From Cytophaga aurantiaca DSM 3654 (GTDB taxonomy: Bacteria; Bacteroidota; Bacteroidia; Cytophagales; Cytophagaceae), in contig NZ_KB903621.1 in NCBI RefSeq assembly GCF_000379725.1, positions 186,001 to 250,000 of the forward strand: DNA of 64,000 bases, given 5' to 3'. The position numbers and the translations under genes are program-made. This document shows positions 25,853-34,519 of the stretch, in pieces (the first letter of the stretch is position 1; each line of letters begins with the position of its first letter). The notes beneath the pieces were generated by a model. It was not told the origin of the DNA. It saw only the letters and a program-made list of their open reading frames with translations, and made no database searches.

Positions 25853-26049
25853 TGTTCCACGTGAAACATTGTATTTGTTTTTATCTGTAATAAATGTTCC
25901 ACGTGAAACATGTAAAACATATTTTTCTATTTACTCTAATCTCCCCTAGGAAACTTGAGAGTAAATCTGTTATTGGTTTTAATATGTTCCACGTGAAACA
26001 TCGAACATATTCTTTTTATTATTAGCACTCCAATGTTCCACGTGAAACA
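25853..26049. promoter_or_regulatory. Cluster of four parS-type sites (ParB-binding) upstream of mnmG
   Basis: The 16-mer tgttccacgtgaaaca occurs four times without a single difference, at 25853-25868, 25895-25910, 25985-26000 and 26034-26049, all in the same orientation. It differs from the widely conserved parS palindrome TGTTTCACGTGAAACA by one base. Such sites load ParB/Spo0J for chromosome segregation and cluster near the origin. A hairpin (tttactct 25930-25937 with agagtaaa 25958-25965) sits between the second and third copies. The 336-bp gap (25825-26160) also has to supply the mnmG promoter. Confidence 0.9.
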
Positions 26050-26160
26050 TAATTTAGTGATTTCGTGGTTCCTTATAAGGATGATTCATTTGAGAAAACA
26101 AGAAACATTATTCGAATAGGTTTAATTCCTATTTCTTAAAACCAGTTGTAGATGTATGTA

Positions 26161-26592
26161 TTAAAATGCTCGGTAGGCTAAGGCTGAATCCTCTTTCTTT
26201 CGCATCGTTTTACTTTCTGCGCTGGTTTTATCTTTATATCCTGTAAGGTGTAGTAATCCATGAGCTAGTACACGGTGTAATTCGTCTTTAATACTTGTTT
26301 TTTGCTGTTGGGCATTATCTCTTATCCGATCAATGCTTATAAAAATATCTCCTTCAATTTTACCTTTAACTTCACTGTTATCAAAGGTTATGATATCGGT
26401 ATAATAGTCGTGATCTAAAAAATCTTTGTTGATTTGAAGAAGGTATTCATCTGAACAAAAAATGTAATTGAGTTCTAAGATTGAATACTTTTCCTTTTTA
26501 GCAATTGATTTCAACCAAGACCGTATTTCGGTACGTTGTCTTAATTGATATGATATGTCTTCTGTAAAGAAGTGAATGGATTCTTCTTTCAA
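26161..26592 (-). CDS. ybeY: Endoribonuclease YbeY (rRNA maturation factor)
   Basis: 143 residues, the normal length. The UPF0054 zinc motif HRVLAHGLLHLTGYKDKTSA is present: two histidines of the HGxxHL core are in place. The usual third His (GYDH) is replaced by the GYKDKT form common in Bacteroidota. NKDFLDHDYYTDIITFDNSE and GDIFISIDRIRDNA are the other conserved blocks. YbeY is a single-strand-specific metal-dependent RNase needed for 16S rRNA 3' processing and ribosome quality control. It begins 2 bp after the HATPase-domain kinase gene stop, implying co-transcription with it. Confidence 0.93.
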   Translation of the reverse strand: MKEESIHFFTEDISYQLRQRTEIRSWLKSIAKKEKYSILELNYIFCSDEYLLQINKDFLDHDYYTDIITFDNSEVKGKIEGDIFISIDRIRDNAQQQKTSIKDELHRVLAHGLLHLTGYKDKTSAESKTMRKKEDSALAYRAF

Positions 26593-26594
26593 GA

Positions 26595-26996
26595 TTAATT
26601 GTTGAAGAATGTTAATTCTACTTTGCGGCCTTCGTTTGAAAACTTTACTTCATCCGCAAGATGTTTCATTAAGAAGATACCACGGCCACCAATTTTTTCA
26701 AGATTCTCAGGTGCAGTAGGATCTGGTAATGTATCAGGGTTAAAGCCCAGACCTTCATCTTCAACAGTAAATACCAATACGTTTTCTGTGCACGAAGCTG
26801 TTAACGTAACGTTCTTTTTGTTGTCTTGATTGTTGCCATGACGAATAGCATTGTTTACAGACTCAGTGATTGCAACCATGATGTTGCCATAGATGTCATC
26901 ATCTATTTCAAATGTGTCTTTAACATTGTCAATAAAACTTTCGACAATACGAATGTTTTCTACTAATGAAGGGATTTGAATGCGCAAGGATTCCAT
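26595..26996 (-). CDS. RsbW/SpoIIAB-like ATP-binding protein (anti-sigma kinase type)
   Basis: 133 residues consisting of a single HATPase_c domain. The N-box ITESVNNAIRHGN, G1-box VEDEGLGFNPDTLPD and G2-box GGRGIFLMKHLADEV are all present, as in serine-protein kinases of the RsbW/SpoIIAB type, which control an anti-sigma-factor antagonist by phosphorylation. No sigma factor or STAS-domain antagonist lies beside it, and its partner in Bacteroidota is generally unknown. It is followed 2 bp later by ybeY, so the two genes form an operon. The 109 bp upstream separate it from the long coiled-coil gene. Confidence 0.85.
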   Translation of the reverse strand: MESLRIQIPSLVENIRIVESFIDNVKDTFEIDDDIYGNIMVAITESVNNAIRHGNNQDNKKNVTLTASCTENVLVFTVEDEGLGFNPDTLPDPTAPENLEKIGGRGIFLMKHLADEVKFSNEGRKVELTFFNN

Positions 26997-27105
26997 GTCT
27001 TTTCTAAAATGTAGTGCAAGTTATTTCATTGATAATTAATAACAAAATATGTCTAGGTTCAATTAACTAAGAATGAAGAATAAGCTTGCAATTGTTAAAT
27101 TATTT

Positions 27106-30100
27106 TTAATCTAGCGCCTTAAAGTAATCGTCTATTTCCTCTTTGTAGTAAGGCGTATACGATGGCGGTATGGTTTTTATTAATTCTAATTGTTTCTCTT
27201 TTGCCTTTAGGTATTTCTCTAAAGATGGAGGATAGTTATTTGTTTTTTGAGTAGCTGTTTTTGACTCTCTAGTGTTATCCCACTCTCTTTCACGTATGGA
27301 TTTTTCAGCTTCTAGCAAACGGGTTTGTATCTCCCGCTGGCGCATGATGGTTTCGTTTGTGATGTTTTTATTTACCAAATCCCGTTCCGTTTGCTCCATC
27401 ATTTCACTCAACTTTTTCATTTCATTGCTTGGGTTTCCACCTTGCTCCTTCATGACTTTTTCCATCTCCTGCAATGATTTGCGGATGCGTTCCTGTTCTG
27501 CAGCAAGCTTTGCAAGTTCTTCTGAAAAACCTTTGCCACTTCCTCCGTTTTTCTTTAGTTCTTCAATCCGTTGGCTAAGCTGTTTTTGCATCTCGCTTAT
27601 GTTTCCGTTTTTAGGCTTACCTGAAGAACCAGGTTTAGGTTTGTTGCATTGAGCGCCGCTCATTTTAGGCTGGCTATTGGCCATATCCTCTTGCATCTGT
27701 TTCAATACCTCATTCAGCATTAAAGCAAGATTGTTCATGGAAGTCATAGCATATTGCTGGTCGGCTGCAGCTAAGTCCGGACGACGTTCTTTAATATGTT
27801 GTACGGCAGCATCCATATACTGATTCATTGCAACTACTTCTTTGGTAACAAAGGCTTCAATCTGCGGAACCCGTTTTGCAAGGGCGTATAAACTGTCTTT
27901 TATGATCTTGCTGTCGTCTTTTAATTTTAACTGTTGTTGACCTAAAGTAATGTAACGTGGATCGGATTGGCGTACCTTACGGAACTCCTTCATTAACGCT
28001 TCTTCATCAAATGACACGTGCAACAAATTATCCAAAATCTGACGCAGATCCTTCATGTTTTCAGAAGCTTGTTCTGCCTCCATGTTTTGTTTCATCTGCT
28101 GCATCTTATCCGACATTTTCTTCATTTTATCGGCAGCACTTTTCTGAGAAGCACCAGCTTTTTTACTTTGATTGTTTTGCAGCTCTTCACTGCTTTTCTC
28201 CATCTGCTGATCTATTTCATTCTCTTCTTGCTCAAGGTCTTCAAGTGGCTTTTTGTTCTCTAATTCCTTGTTCATTTCTTCAAGGCTTTTTGTATCCTCC
28301 TGAAGTTTGTCAAACTCTTTATTAAGCTGTTCCTGTTCTTTTTGGAGTTCCTCTTTTGGAGTTTTTTGCTCCAGTGTTTTATTAGCCAGGTCTTCTTGTT
28401 TCTTGGCTAATTCATCTAATTTCTCTATATTTTTCTCTAACGCTCTGTCAAATTGCATTTGTTTGAACAACTCTAAATTCCGTTCAATTTCCTTCTCCAG
28501 GAATTTATCTTTGTCTGTTAGATTTTTTAATGCTTTGTCGATTTCTTCTTTATTGGCATTTTCGTGAAGGAGTTTCTCTAATTCCTCCATCATTTTCTTC
28601 GTTTCCTCGTCCAGAAGCTCATTCATCAATTTCTCCAGCTGCTTCATTTTTTCAGCTAATTCCTGAGATGCCGGGTCAAATTTGTCTTGCTTTTCCTGAA
28701 GTTTTTTTAGGTCTTCTTTTAATTTCTGTAGTTCTTTTTCTAACTCTTTGTTCTTTTTAACCATCTCCTCCATGGCTTTTTTGTCTTGCCATGAAAGTTG
28801 TTTTTTAGATTTCAAACGCTCCTCAAGTTCCTGCATTTCTTTCTGCAGTTGTTTTGCTTTATCAGCTACCTCCTGAAACTCTGATGAAGCAGAGCTTGAA
28901 GCAGTTTTTAATTCCGCATCAAGCTCCTCTTTACTTGGTATTTTCCAAGAGAAAAGAGGAGATTTAGTTCCTTTTGATCCGTTTATACCATCATTATCAA
29001 ATACTTCCAAATAATATTCCAATTCTTGTCCGGGCTCGATCTTAATAGAATCAATGCGCCACGTGGAATAAAATGTTTGATTGGTTTTGCCGGCATCAAT
29101 AAAGATCGGTTTTGTTCCCTTCTTAATAATTGCTTTATCTGAACCTTTAACAGAATAATGAATCAATAAGCGATTTAAACCATAATCATCTGATAATGAA
29201 CCACCAAAGTTAATTTCTTCCATTAATGTAGAATCTCTGAATTCTTCCACAATAATGGAAGGATATTGATCTTTTATAACAGTTAAAGTATATTGAATTG
29301 GATCTAATTGTTCTGATTTAGAATGATTTATATGTATTGAATATTTATCGTCGTTGCGGATTATTTTTTTAAATCTGAAAATATTCTCATTTTTTTCACC
29401 TCGTAGAAAGGCATTTTTTTGACTTTCAAATTGCATGATCAGCTCGTCTGTATAGATCGTCTCAATGTTCCACGTAGCGATGGTACCTTCCGGAACAGAT
29501 AAATTACCCCCGTTTTTGATAGATTCAGATGATTTTTTAAGGTATGCCGGATATTGCAACAAAATATCCAAACCTCGGATATCTGGTTTTACTGAGACTC
29601 CAACTTCATATTCTTTAGACAAAAAACCGGCAGCTTCAAAGGTGAAATTTTCATTTCGCTGTAAGTTTTTGAATTCGTAACTGAATACACCATTATTTTT
29701 CCGCTTCAATTTGTAACGCTGATTATGTATTAAAATATAACATTGATCAGGAATTTCATCTCCGGTCAATTCAAGATCAATTTCCAGGTCCTGATTTTTG
29801 TAAGCAGAAAGTTTTTTATTCAAAATATTGAACTCGAAAGGCGCCGGGATCAAAAATTGGTTATTATATTTAATTATACGGTTTGCACTCTCTGTTAATA
29901 AACCTGGTATAACAATCAATAAAATGATTATTAGAAATATAGGTGGTAAAACATAGCGTGCATATCTACGGTTTTCAGATATATCAATCGCGCCAGAAAA
30001 TGAGAAGGTATTTAACTCTTTTGACTTCTGCTGGATGCTGGCAAGAATCAGCGCATTGTCTGTATTGTTGCTACGTGCCTGAAGCTGAAGTGTATTTATT

Positions 30101-30432
30101 AATTTATCTTTTATTTCAGGGAAAAATGCTCCGATTTGTTTAGATGCTTCTTCATTAGTTAAGGCTTTATCGAGCTGAAAGAGTTTGATAACCGGTATAC
30201 AAATCCAATAAGCTAAGGTATAGGCAATGCTGCTGAGCAGTATAATTAAAAATGAAAGCCGAACGATGCTGTTAAAACGGCCGTAATATTCGGTTAATGC
30301 AACAGCTAAAAATATACTTGAAACCAATCCAATGGTGATCAACGAACCACGTACCAATCTATTCAGATAATATTTCTTTTTATATTGTCTGAGGTTGATT
30401 AATAGCTCTTCATATGTTGCACCATGCATCAT
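27106..30432 (-). CDS. Very long DUF4175-like membrane-anchored coiled-coil protein
   Basis: 1108 residues. Two membrane segments lie at the N-terminus (VRGSLITIGLVSSIFLAVAL; LSFLIILLSSIAYTLAYWIC) and one near residue 165 (YVLPPIFLIIILLIVIPGLL). A periplasmic beta-rich region (about 200-500) has repeated Ig-like segments. From about 510 to 800 runs an almost unbroken Lys/Glu-rich coiled coil (KAKQLQKEMQELEERLKSKK, KELEKELQKLKEDLKKLQEK). A second helical part follows to the C-terminus, with low-complexity QKMSDKMQQMKQNMEAEQAS. The domain order matches DUF4175-like Bacteroidota proteins; function is unknown, probably envelope structural. The alternative start at codon 2 cannot be excluded. It is the largest gene in the window and has no obvious operon partner. 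Confidence 0.7.
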   Translation of the reverse strand: MMHGATYEELLINLRQYKKKYYLNRLVRGSLITIGLVSSIFLAVALTEYYGRFNSIVRLSFLIILLSSIAYTLAYWICIPVIKLFQLDKALTNEEASKQIGAFFPEIKDKLINTLQLQARSNNTDNALILASIQQKSKELNTFSFSGAIDISENRRYARYVLPPIFLIIILLIVIPGLLTESANRIIKYNNQFLIPAPFEFNILNKKLSAYKNQDLEIDLELTGDEIPDQCYILIHNQRYKLKRKNNGVFSYEFKNLQRNENFTFEAAGFLSKEYEVGVSVKPDIRGLDILLQYPAYLKKSSESIKNGGNLSVPEGTIATWNIETIYTDELIMQFESQKNAFLRGEKNENIFRFKKIIRNDDKYSIHINHSKSEQLDPIQYTLTVIKDQYPSIIVEEFRDSTLMEEINFGGSLSDDYGLNRLLIHYSVKGSDKAIIKKGTKPIFIDAGKTNQTFYSTWRIDSIKIEPGQELEYYLEVFDNDGINGSKGTKSPLFSWKIPSKEELDAELKTASSSASSEFQEVADKAKQLQKEMQELEERLKSKKQLSWQDKKAMEEMVKKNKELEKELQKLKEDLKKLQEKQDKFDPASQELAEKMKQLEKLMNELLDEETKKMMEELEKLLHENANKEEIDKALKNLTDKDKFLEKEIERNLELFKQMQFDRALEKNIEKLDELAKKQEDLANKTLEQKTPKEELQKEQEQLNKEFDKLQEDTKSLEEMNKELENKKPLEDLEQEENEIDQQMEKSSEELQNNQSKKAGASQKSAADKMKKMSDKMQQMKQNMEAEQASENMKDLRQILDNLLHVSFDEEALMKEFRKVRQSDPRYITLGQQQLKLKDDSKIIKDSLYALAKRVPQIEAFVTKEVVAMNQYMDAAVQHIKERRPDLAAADQQYAMTSMNNLALMLNEVLKQMQEDMANSQPKMSGAQCNKPKPGSSGKPKNGNISEMQKQLSQRIEELKKNGGSGKGFSEELAKLAAEQERIRKSLQEMEKVMKEQGGNPSNEMKKLSEMMEQTERDLVNKNITNETIMRQREIQTRLLEAEKSIREREWDNTRESKTATQKTNNYPPSLEKYLKAKEKQLELIKTIPPSYTPYYKEEIDDYFKALD

Positions 30433-30483
30433 TTAAGCGGTTGAGTTTGATTGGTTAATTTTATTTAATCCTTCTGTATGAGA

Positions 30484-30525
30484 AAAAACCCGTAATAATT
30501 TCTTTCTGAATTATTACGGGTTTTT
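30484..30525 (-). terminator. Rho-independent terminator of the peptide-binding lipoprotein gene
   Basis: Perfect 17-bp stem (30484-30500 with 30509-30525, core cccgtaataatt / aattattacggg), 8-base loop, A-run on the left giving a U-run in the minus-strand transcript. It lies 42 bp past the stop at 30567. Confidence 0.92.
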
Positions 30526-30566
30526 AAATGGTTGTTTCTTCTATAACGACGAAGACTTCGTAATTG

Positions 30567-32327
30567 TTATTTTGCTTCTGCTTTTGCAGGTGTTAAATAA
30601 ACAGTTGTGAAATCTCTGTATTGCATTGCGTTATTAGGGAAGTTCTTAACTGTAGGCTGCATTAATCTGTATGCTTCATCATACCATAATACTACAATTG
30701 GAGCTTCAGACATAGCAACTTTTTCAGCAGCTAAGAAATATTTGTAAGCTTCAGCTGTTGATTGAGCTTTTAAGCCTTGCTCATATAAGTTATCAAATGT
30801 GCTGTTTTTGTAACGTGCCATGTTCGGGTAAGACGATGTTGATGCGCTTGCAGGAACATTTTTACCGTATAGATACCAAAGGAAGTTTTCAGGACTAGGA
30901 TAATCTGCAATCCAACCTACTCTGAATAGATCTGCTTTACCACCGATCATGTTATCAATCAATGTTGCAGTAGTAACAACATTTGTTTCGATTGTGATAT
31001 TTAAGTTATTTTTTAATTGAGTTCTTACTTCGTTGGCTACAGCTTCGTTTCTTCCACCATCAGAGTTTAATTCTAAAACGATTTTAGGAACATCTGCACC
31101 GTTTTTGAAACCAGCTTTCTTAAGGTAGTAGTTAGCTGAATCTAAGTTTAATGTATAACCAGTGATTGATTTCGCATCGTAATCAGGGAAAACATTGATT
31201 GGCGTGATACCCCAGAAACCAGGTGCATCGCCTTCTCCATCCAATACTTTATCTAAGATCATTTTTCTATCAATACCGAAAGAGATTGCTTTACGAAGGT
31301 TAACGTTGTTGAACATTTTACCTTGGTTTGCGAATGAAAGGAAGTGTACAGCCATTTCAGGATTTTTCTGTAATTCATACATTCCGTATTCACCTGTCTT
31401 TTTAACAGACTGCTCTTCGATATCAATGATGAAGTCTGTTGGTAAACGATACATCATGTGGAAATTGCCTTTCTTAAATTCGATCAATTCAATTTTACGA
31501 TCTTTTAAGAATTTAACTGCGATACCATTCAAATAAGGAAGTTGAGTACCATTTTCATCTTTCAAATAGTAGTTCGGATTTCTCAATAAGTTTACTGAAG
31601 TTCCTTCATCAACACTTGAGATAACAAATGGGCCAGTACCTACTGCTTTAACACGCATTTCCTGTCCATATTTTTCATATGCTTCTTTAGCAAAAATGAA
31701 TGTGAATGGACGAGCTAAATTGTATAGGAAAATAGAGTTTGGTTCAATCAACGTAAATTGGATTGTTAGAGGATCGATTACTTTGATACCTTCAACTTCA
31801 AATGCAGGTTTTTTACCTCCAACTGTTGCTTCGTAGTACGCATCAGCACCTTTTAAGATTCCTTGGAACATGCTGAATCCTTGGTTTTGCTGAGGATTAG
31901 ATGTACAAAGTAAGCTGAAACAATATTTAACATCTTCTGCTGTTAACTCACGACCTTTTCCTTCAGGGAAACAAGCATTGTCGTGAAATAGAACACCTTT
32001 ACGAAGTTTAAAAGTATATACTGTTTTTGATTCGTCAATTGTATAGCTTTCAGCTAAGCCGTTTGTTAAGTGTAATGAATCCTGCGTGAATTTCAGCAAG
32101 CCTTCATACACTTGAGATGCAATTCTGTATGAAGTAGCATCTGTAATGTTGTGAGGGAATAAGTTCTTAAGAAATTCCGCTTCATTATACTTAAAAATTC
32201 CACCGGAATATTTGCCGCCTTTGGCTTCTACTAATGCTTCAGCATTTTCAGATCTTCCATCTTTGTCATTGGAACAAGAACCCATTACAAATACTGCAAG
32301 TAAAAGTGGTAGTAACGATTTTTTCAT
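30567..32327 (-). CDS. ABC-transporter peptide-binding lipoprotein (SBP family 5, OppA/DppA-like)
   Basis: 586 residues. Signal peptide with a lipobox (LLAVFVMGSCSNDKDG; Cys18), so an envelope lipoprotein. The family 5 extracellular solute-binding fold is clear: RIASQVYEGLLKFTQDSLHL, SKTVYTFKLRKGVLFHDNAC, LTAEDVKYCFSLL, VKAVGTGPFVISS, VNLLRNPNYYLKDENG and KADLFRVGWIADYPSPENFL. These proteins deliver oligopeptides to an inner-membrane ABC permease, but no permease or ATPase gene is nearby, so it is an orphan receptor here. The specificity cannot be deduced. It is a single gene with its own terminator; its promoter lies in the 119 bp before 32447. Confidence 0.9.
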   Translation of the reverse strand: MKKSLLPLLLAVFVMGSCSNDKDGRSENAEALVEAKGGKYSGGIFKYNEAEFLKNLFPHNITDATSYRIASQVYEGLLKFTQDSLHLTNGLAESYTIDESKTVYTFKLRKGVLFHDNACFPEGKGRELTAEDVKYCFSLLCTSNPQQNQGFSMFQGILKGADAYYEATVGGKKPAFEVEGIKVIDPLTIQFTLIEPNSIFLYNLARPFTFIFAKEAYEKYGQEMRVKAVGTGPFVISSVDEGTSVNLLRNPNYYLKDENGTQLPYLNGIAVKFLKDRKIELIEFKKGNFHMMYRLPTDFIIDIEEQSVKKTGEYGMYELQKNPEMAVHFLSFANQGKMFNNVNLRKAISFGIDRKMILDKVLDGEGDAPGFWGITPINVFPDYDAKSITGYTLNLDSANYYLKKAGFKNGADVPKIVLELNSDGGRNEAVANEVRTQLKNNLNITIETNVVTTATLIDNMIGGKADLFRVGWIADYPSPENFLWYLYGKNVPASASTSSYPNMARYKNSTFDNLYEQGLKAQSTAEAYKYFLAAEKVAMSEAPIVVLWYDEAYRLMQPTVKNFPNNAMQYRDFTTVYLTPAKAEAK

Positions 32328-32446
32328 TGTATCGTGAGAAATTATAATGTACTCAATTATTTTTTTTCGTTATACGCAAAACGCAAATAACGGTTCATTT
32401 CTATTAGTAAAGCAATATACCAAATTCTGTATACAAACAAATTTAT

Positions 32447-33211
32447 TTAGGGGATAATTTCTAACAAAACCGGACAATGATCGGAGTGGATGGCATCCGG
32501 TAAAATAACCGATCGTTTTAACCGTGATTCCATTTCTTTGGTAACTGCATGATAATCTATTCGCCAACCTAAATTTTTACCACGCGAACCTGCTCTATAA
32601 CTCCACCAGGTATAGTGATGCGGTTCTTTATTAAAATGCCTGAATCCGTCTATAAATCCGGAGTCAAACAATTTGCTCATCCATTCTCGTTCCTCAGGAA
32701 GAAAGCCGGAAGTTTTGGCATTCGATTTAGGATTATGAATGTCTATTGCCTGGTGACAAATGTTAAAATCACCGCAAACAATTAAATGAGGAATCGTTTT
32801 TCTTAATTCATTAACATATGTAAAAAAATCTTCCATCCATTCAAATTTGAATAGCTGTCTGTCTTCTCCGCTCGAACCTGAAGGCATGTACACATTCATG
32901 ATCGAAAAATTGCTGTAATCGGCACGGAGTACGCGTCCTTCGAAATCGTATTTTTCTATGCCGCAGCCATATTCCACATGCTTAGGAACTTCTTTTGTGA
33001 AAATAGCCACTCCGCTATATCCTTTTTTCTGTGCAGGAAATGCATAAGAAGTATAGCCCAGTTCTTTAAATGCTTCTGCACTGATTTGGTCTGTGCTTGC
33101 TTTAATTTCCTGAAAGCACAACACATCTGCATTTGTAGCCTTAACCCATGTTAACAAACCTTTGGTAATGGCAGCACGGATTCCGTTAACGTTGTATGTA
33201 ATTATTTTCAT
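32447..33211 (-). CDS. xth: Exodeoxyribonuclease III (AP endonuclease)
   Basis: 254 residues. Catalytic motifs of the ExoIII branch of the exonuclease-endonuclease-phosphatase fold are complete: ITYNVNGIRAAITKGL, VLCFQEIKAST (metal-binding Glu), MNVYMPSG, VCGDFNICHQAIDIHNPK (Asp and Asn), GWRIDYHAVTKEM and SDHCPVLLEI (catalytic Asp-His). It cleaves DNA 5' to abasic sites and removes 3' blocking groups in base-excision repair. It begins 8 bp after the stop of a small conserved gene on the same strand, so both are probably on one mRNA. Confidence 0.95.
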   Translation of the reverse strand: MKIITYNVNGIRAAITKGLLTWVKATNADVLCFQEIKASTDQISAEAFKELGYTSYAFPAQKKGYSGVAIFTKEVPKHVEYGCGIEKYDFEGRVLRADYSNFSIMNVYMPSGSSGEDRQLFKFEWMEDFFTYVNELRKTIPHLIVCGDFNICHQAIDIHNPKSNAKTSGFLPEEREWMSKLFDSGFIDGFRHFNKEPHHYTWWSYRAGSRGKNLGWRIDYHAVTKEMESRLKRSVILPDAIHSDHCPVLLEIIP

Positions 33212-33219
33212 TATCTTAA

Positions 33220-33672
33220 TTAAATTTCTTTGTCCGGTTCTGAAGCATCATTGGGTGATGGTTTTGGTTTAATAATTGGCTTCAGCTTGCTTACATCTTT
33301 TGCATTTTTTTCCCGCTCTCTTTCATCAAAGATGTGTTCTTCAAAATATTCTATCATATGCAATTTTAGAAGATCTTCCTGTTCTTCTAAACTTAATTTG
33401 GGTACAGGTTTAATGGCTTTATAATGAGGCCAGCCATCGGAATCTGTACCTTCAAATTCATAATATCCGGAAAGACTTAATAATTTGCAGGTTGCAATGT
33501 GCATCAGATCCTGCTTTTCTTCTTTAGAAAAGGCTTTTTTTCCTTTTCCCAATTCATTTACACCAATAAGAAATAAGAGCGTATTTGTAGTAGGTTTTTT
33601 GCCGGTGGTGCGGATGAAGAAGTACATCAATCGCTTCCAGTCTTTATTCAGATCGAGGTCTTCAAATTCCAT
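33220..33672 (-). CDS. Conserved Bacteroidota protein of unknown function
   Basis: About 150 residues. The frame opens 5 codons earlier (33687), but MEFEDLDLNKDWKRLMYFFI at 33672 is the likelier start. Blocks such as TNTLLFLIGVNELGKG, SKEEKQDLMHIATCKLLSLS, GYYEFEGTDSDGWPHYKAIK and PKLSLEEQEDLLKLHMIEYF recur in Bacteroidota genomes. It is a soluble helical protein without recognisable catalytic residues, ending in a Lys/Pro-rich, probably disordered tail. Coupling to exonuclease III (8 bp) is its only functional hint. It is divergent from comF (60-bp gap). Confidence 0.65.
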   Translation of the reverse strand: MEFEDLDLNKDWKRLMYFFIRTTGKKPTTNTLLFLIGVNELGKGKKAFSKEEKQDLMHIATCKLLSLSGYYEFEGTDSDGWPHYKAIKPVPKLSLEEQEDLLKLHMIEYFEEHIFDEREREKNAKDVSKLKPIIKPKPSPNDASEPDKEI

Positions 33673-33732
33673 GTAGTTTTTTATCAAAGGAAATACTAAT
33701 TTAACAAACCATTAGCTAAGGAATCTTTTATT

Positions 33733-34443
33733 ATGAAAATTTTTTTAAAAAGCGTCGGCATTTTTTCCGAATGCTTATCAGATGTGCTATTTCCACCGCA
33801 TTGTATTGTTTGTGAAAATGGTTTGTATCAAGGTGAAACGGATGTTTGTTCCGCATGCTTAAGCAATTTGCCGATCGTAAACGAAGACTATTCTCCTGAG
33901 TCATTGTACATACGATTGTCAATTGAATTGAGACCTTCATTTGTATGGGCGTATTTGCTTTTTGATTCTAAAAATAAAACGCAGAAAATTCTGCATGCCA
34001 TTAAATACGGGGACTCTCCAGATATTGCTGTTCGGTTATCTGCGATCTGGGCAGACCGTATAAAAGAATCGTTGTTGAATTCGGGTATTGATATGATCGT
34101 TCCAATTCCGTTGCATAAATCTAAAATGAGAAAGCGCGGATATAATCAGGCGACAAAAATTGCAGAAGGAATTCAGAAAGTGATTGGGTTGGAAATAGAA
34201 GAAAGTATTTTGTATCGGAAACGGAATTTATTTGTGCAGGCGCGAAGCAAACGAGTAAAACGATTTGAAAATGTAAAGCTGGTTTATGCAATTCGAAATA
34301 CAGAAAAAATTAAAGGCAAACACATATTATTGGTAGACGATGTATTAACGACGGGCGCTACCTTAGAGGCCTGTGGTATTTTATTAAAAAATGCAGGGGC
34401 AACAAAAGTGAGTGTCGCCTTGCTGGCAATGGTTGCAGACTAA
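33733..34443 (+). CDS. comF: ComF-family phosphoribosyltransferase-like protein
   Basis: 236 residues. An N-terminal double zinc-finger-like segment (FPPHCIVCENGLYQGETDVC, then SACLSNLP; CxxC and CxxC) is followed by a type I phosphoribosyltransferase fold. In that fold VPIPLHKSKMRKRGYNQATK is the ComF hallmark and ILLVDDVLTTGATLEACG is the PRPP-binding loop. In transformable bacteria ComF supports DNA uptake or processing; elsewhere it may act in nucleotide salvage. It is a single gene ending at a bidirectional terminator shared with the gldJ-like gene. Confidence 0.9.
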   Translation: MKIFLKSVGIFSECLSDVLFPPHCIVCENGLYQGETDVCSACLSNLPIVNEDYSPESLYIRLSIELRPSFVWAYLLFDSKNKTQKILHAIKYGDSPDIAVRLSAIWADRIKESLLNSGIDMIVPIPLHKSKMRKRGYNQATKIAEGIQKVIGLEIEESILYRKRNLFVQARSKRVKRFENVKLVYAIRNTEKIKGKHILLVDDVLTTGATLEACGILLKNAGATKVSVALLAMVAD

Positions 34444-34464
34444 AATTGCGAAATGGTATAAAAT

Positions 34465-34500
34465 AAAAAAACCTCCCGATAGTTATCGGGAGGTTTTTTT
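34465..34500. terminator. Bidirectional rho-independent terminator between comF and the gldJ-like gene
   Basis: Perfect 16-bp stem (34465-34480 with 34485-34500) with tetraloop agtt and A-run/T-run on the two sides. Core cctcccgat / atcgggagg. It is centred between two convergent stops, so it serves both strands. The core cccgat..atcggg recurs in the terminator at 63349-63384. Confidence 0.93.
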
Positions 34501-34519
34501 ATGAATGAAAATCTATCTA

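Noticed and set aside
27272-28567. Several plus-strand frames opposite the coiled-coil gene
   Set aside because: Artefacts of the Lys/Glu-rich coiled coil read backwards as Phe/Leu/Ser-rich sequence.
29466-29475. tgttccacgt, half of a parS site, within the coiled-coil gene
   Set aside because: Followed by agcgat rather than gaaaca, so not a full site.
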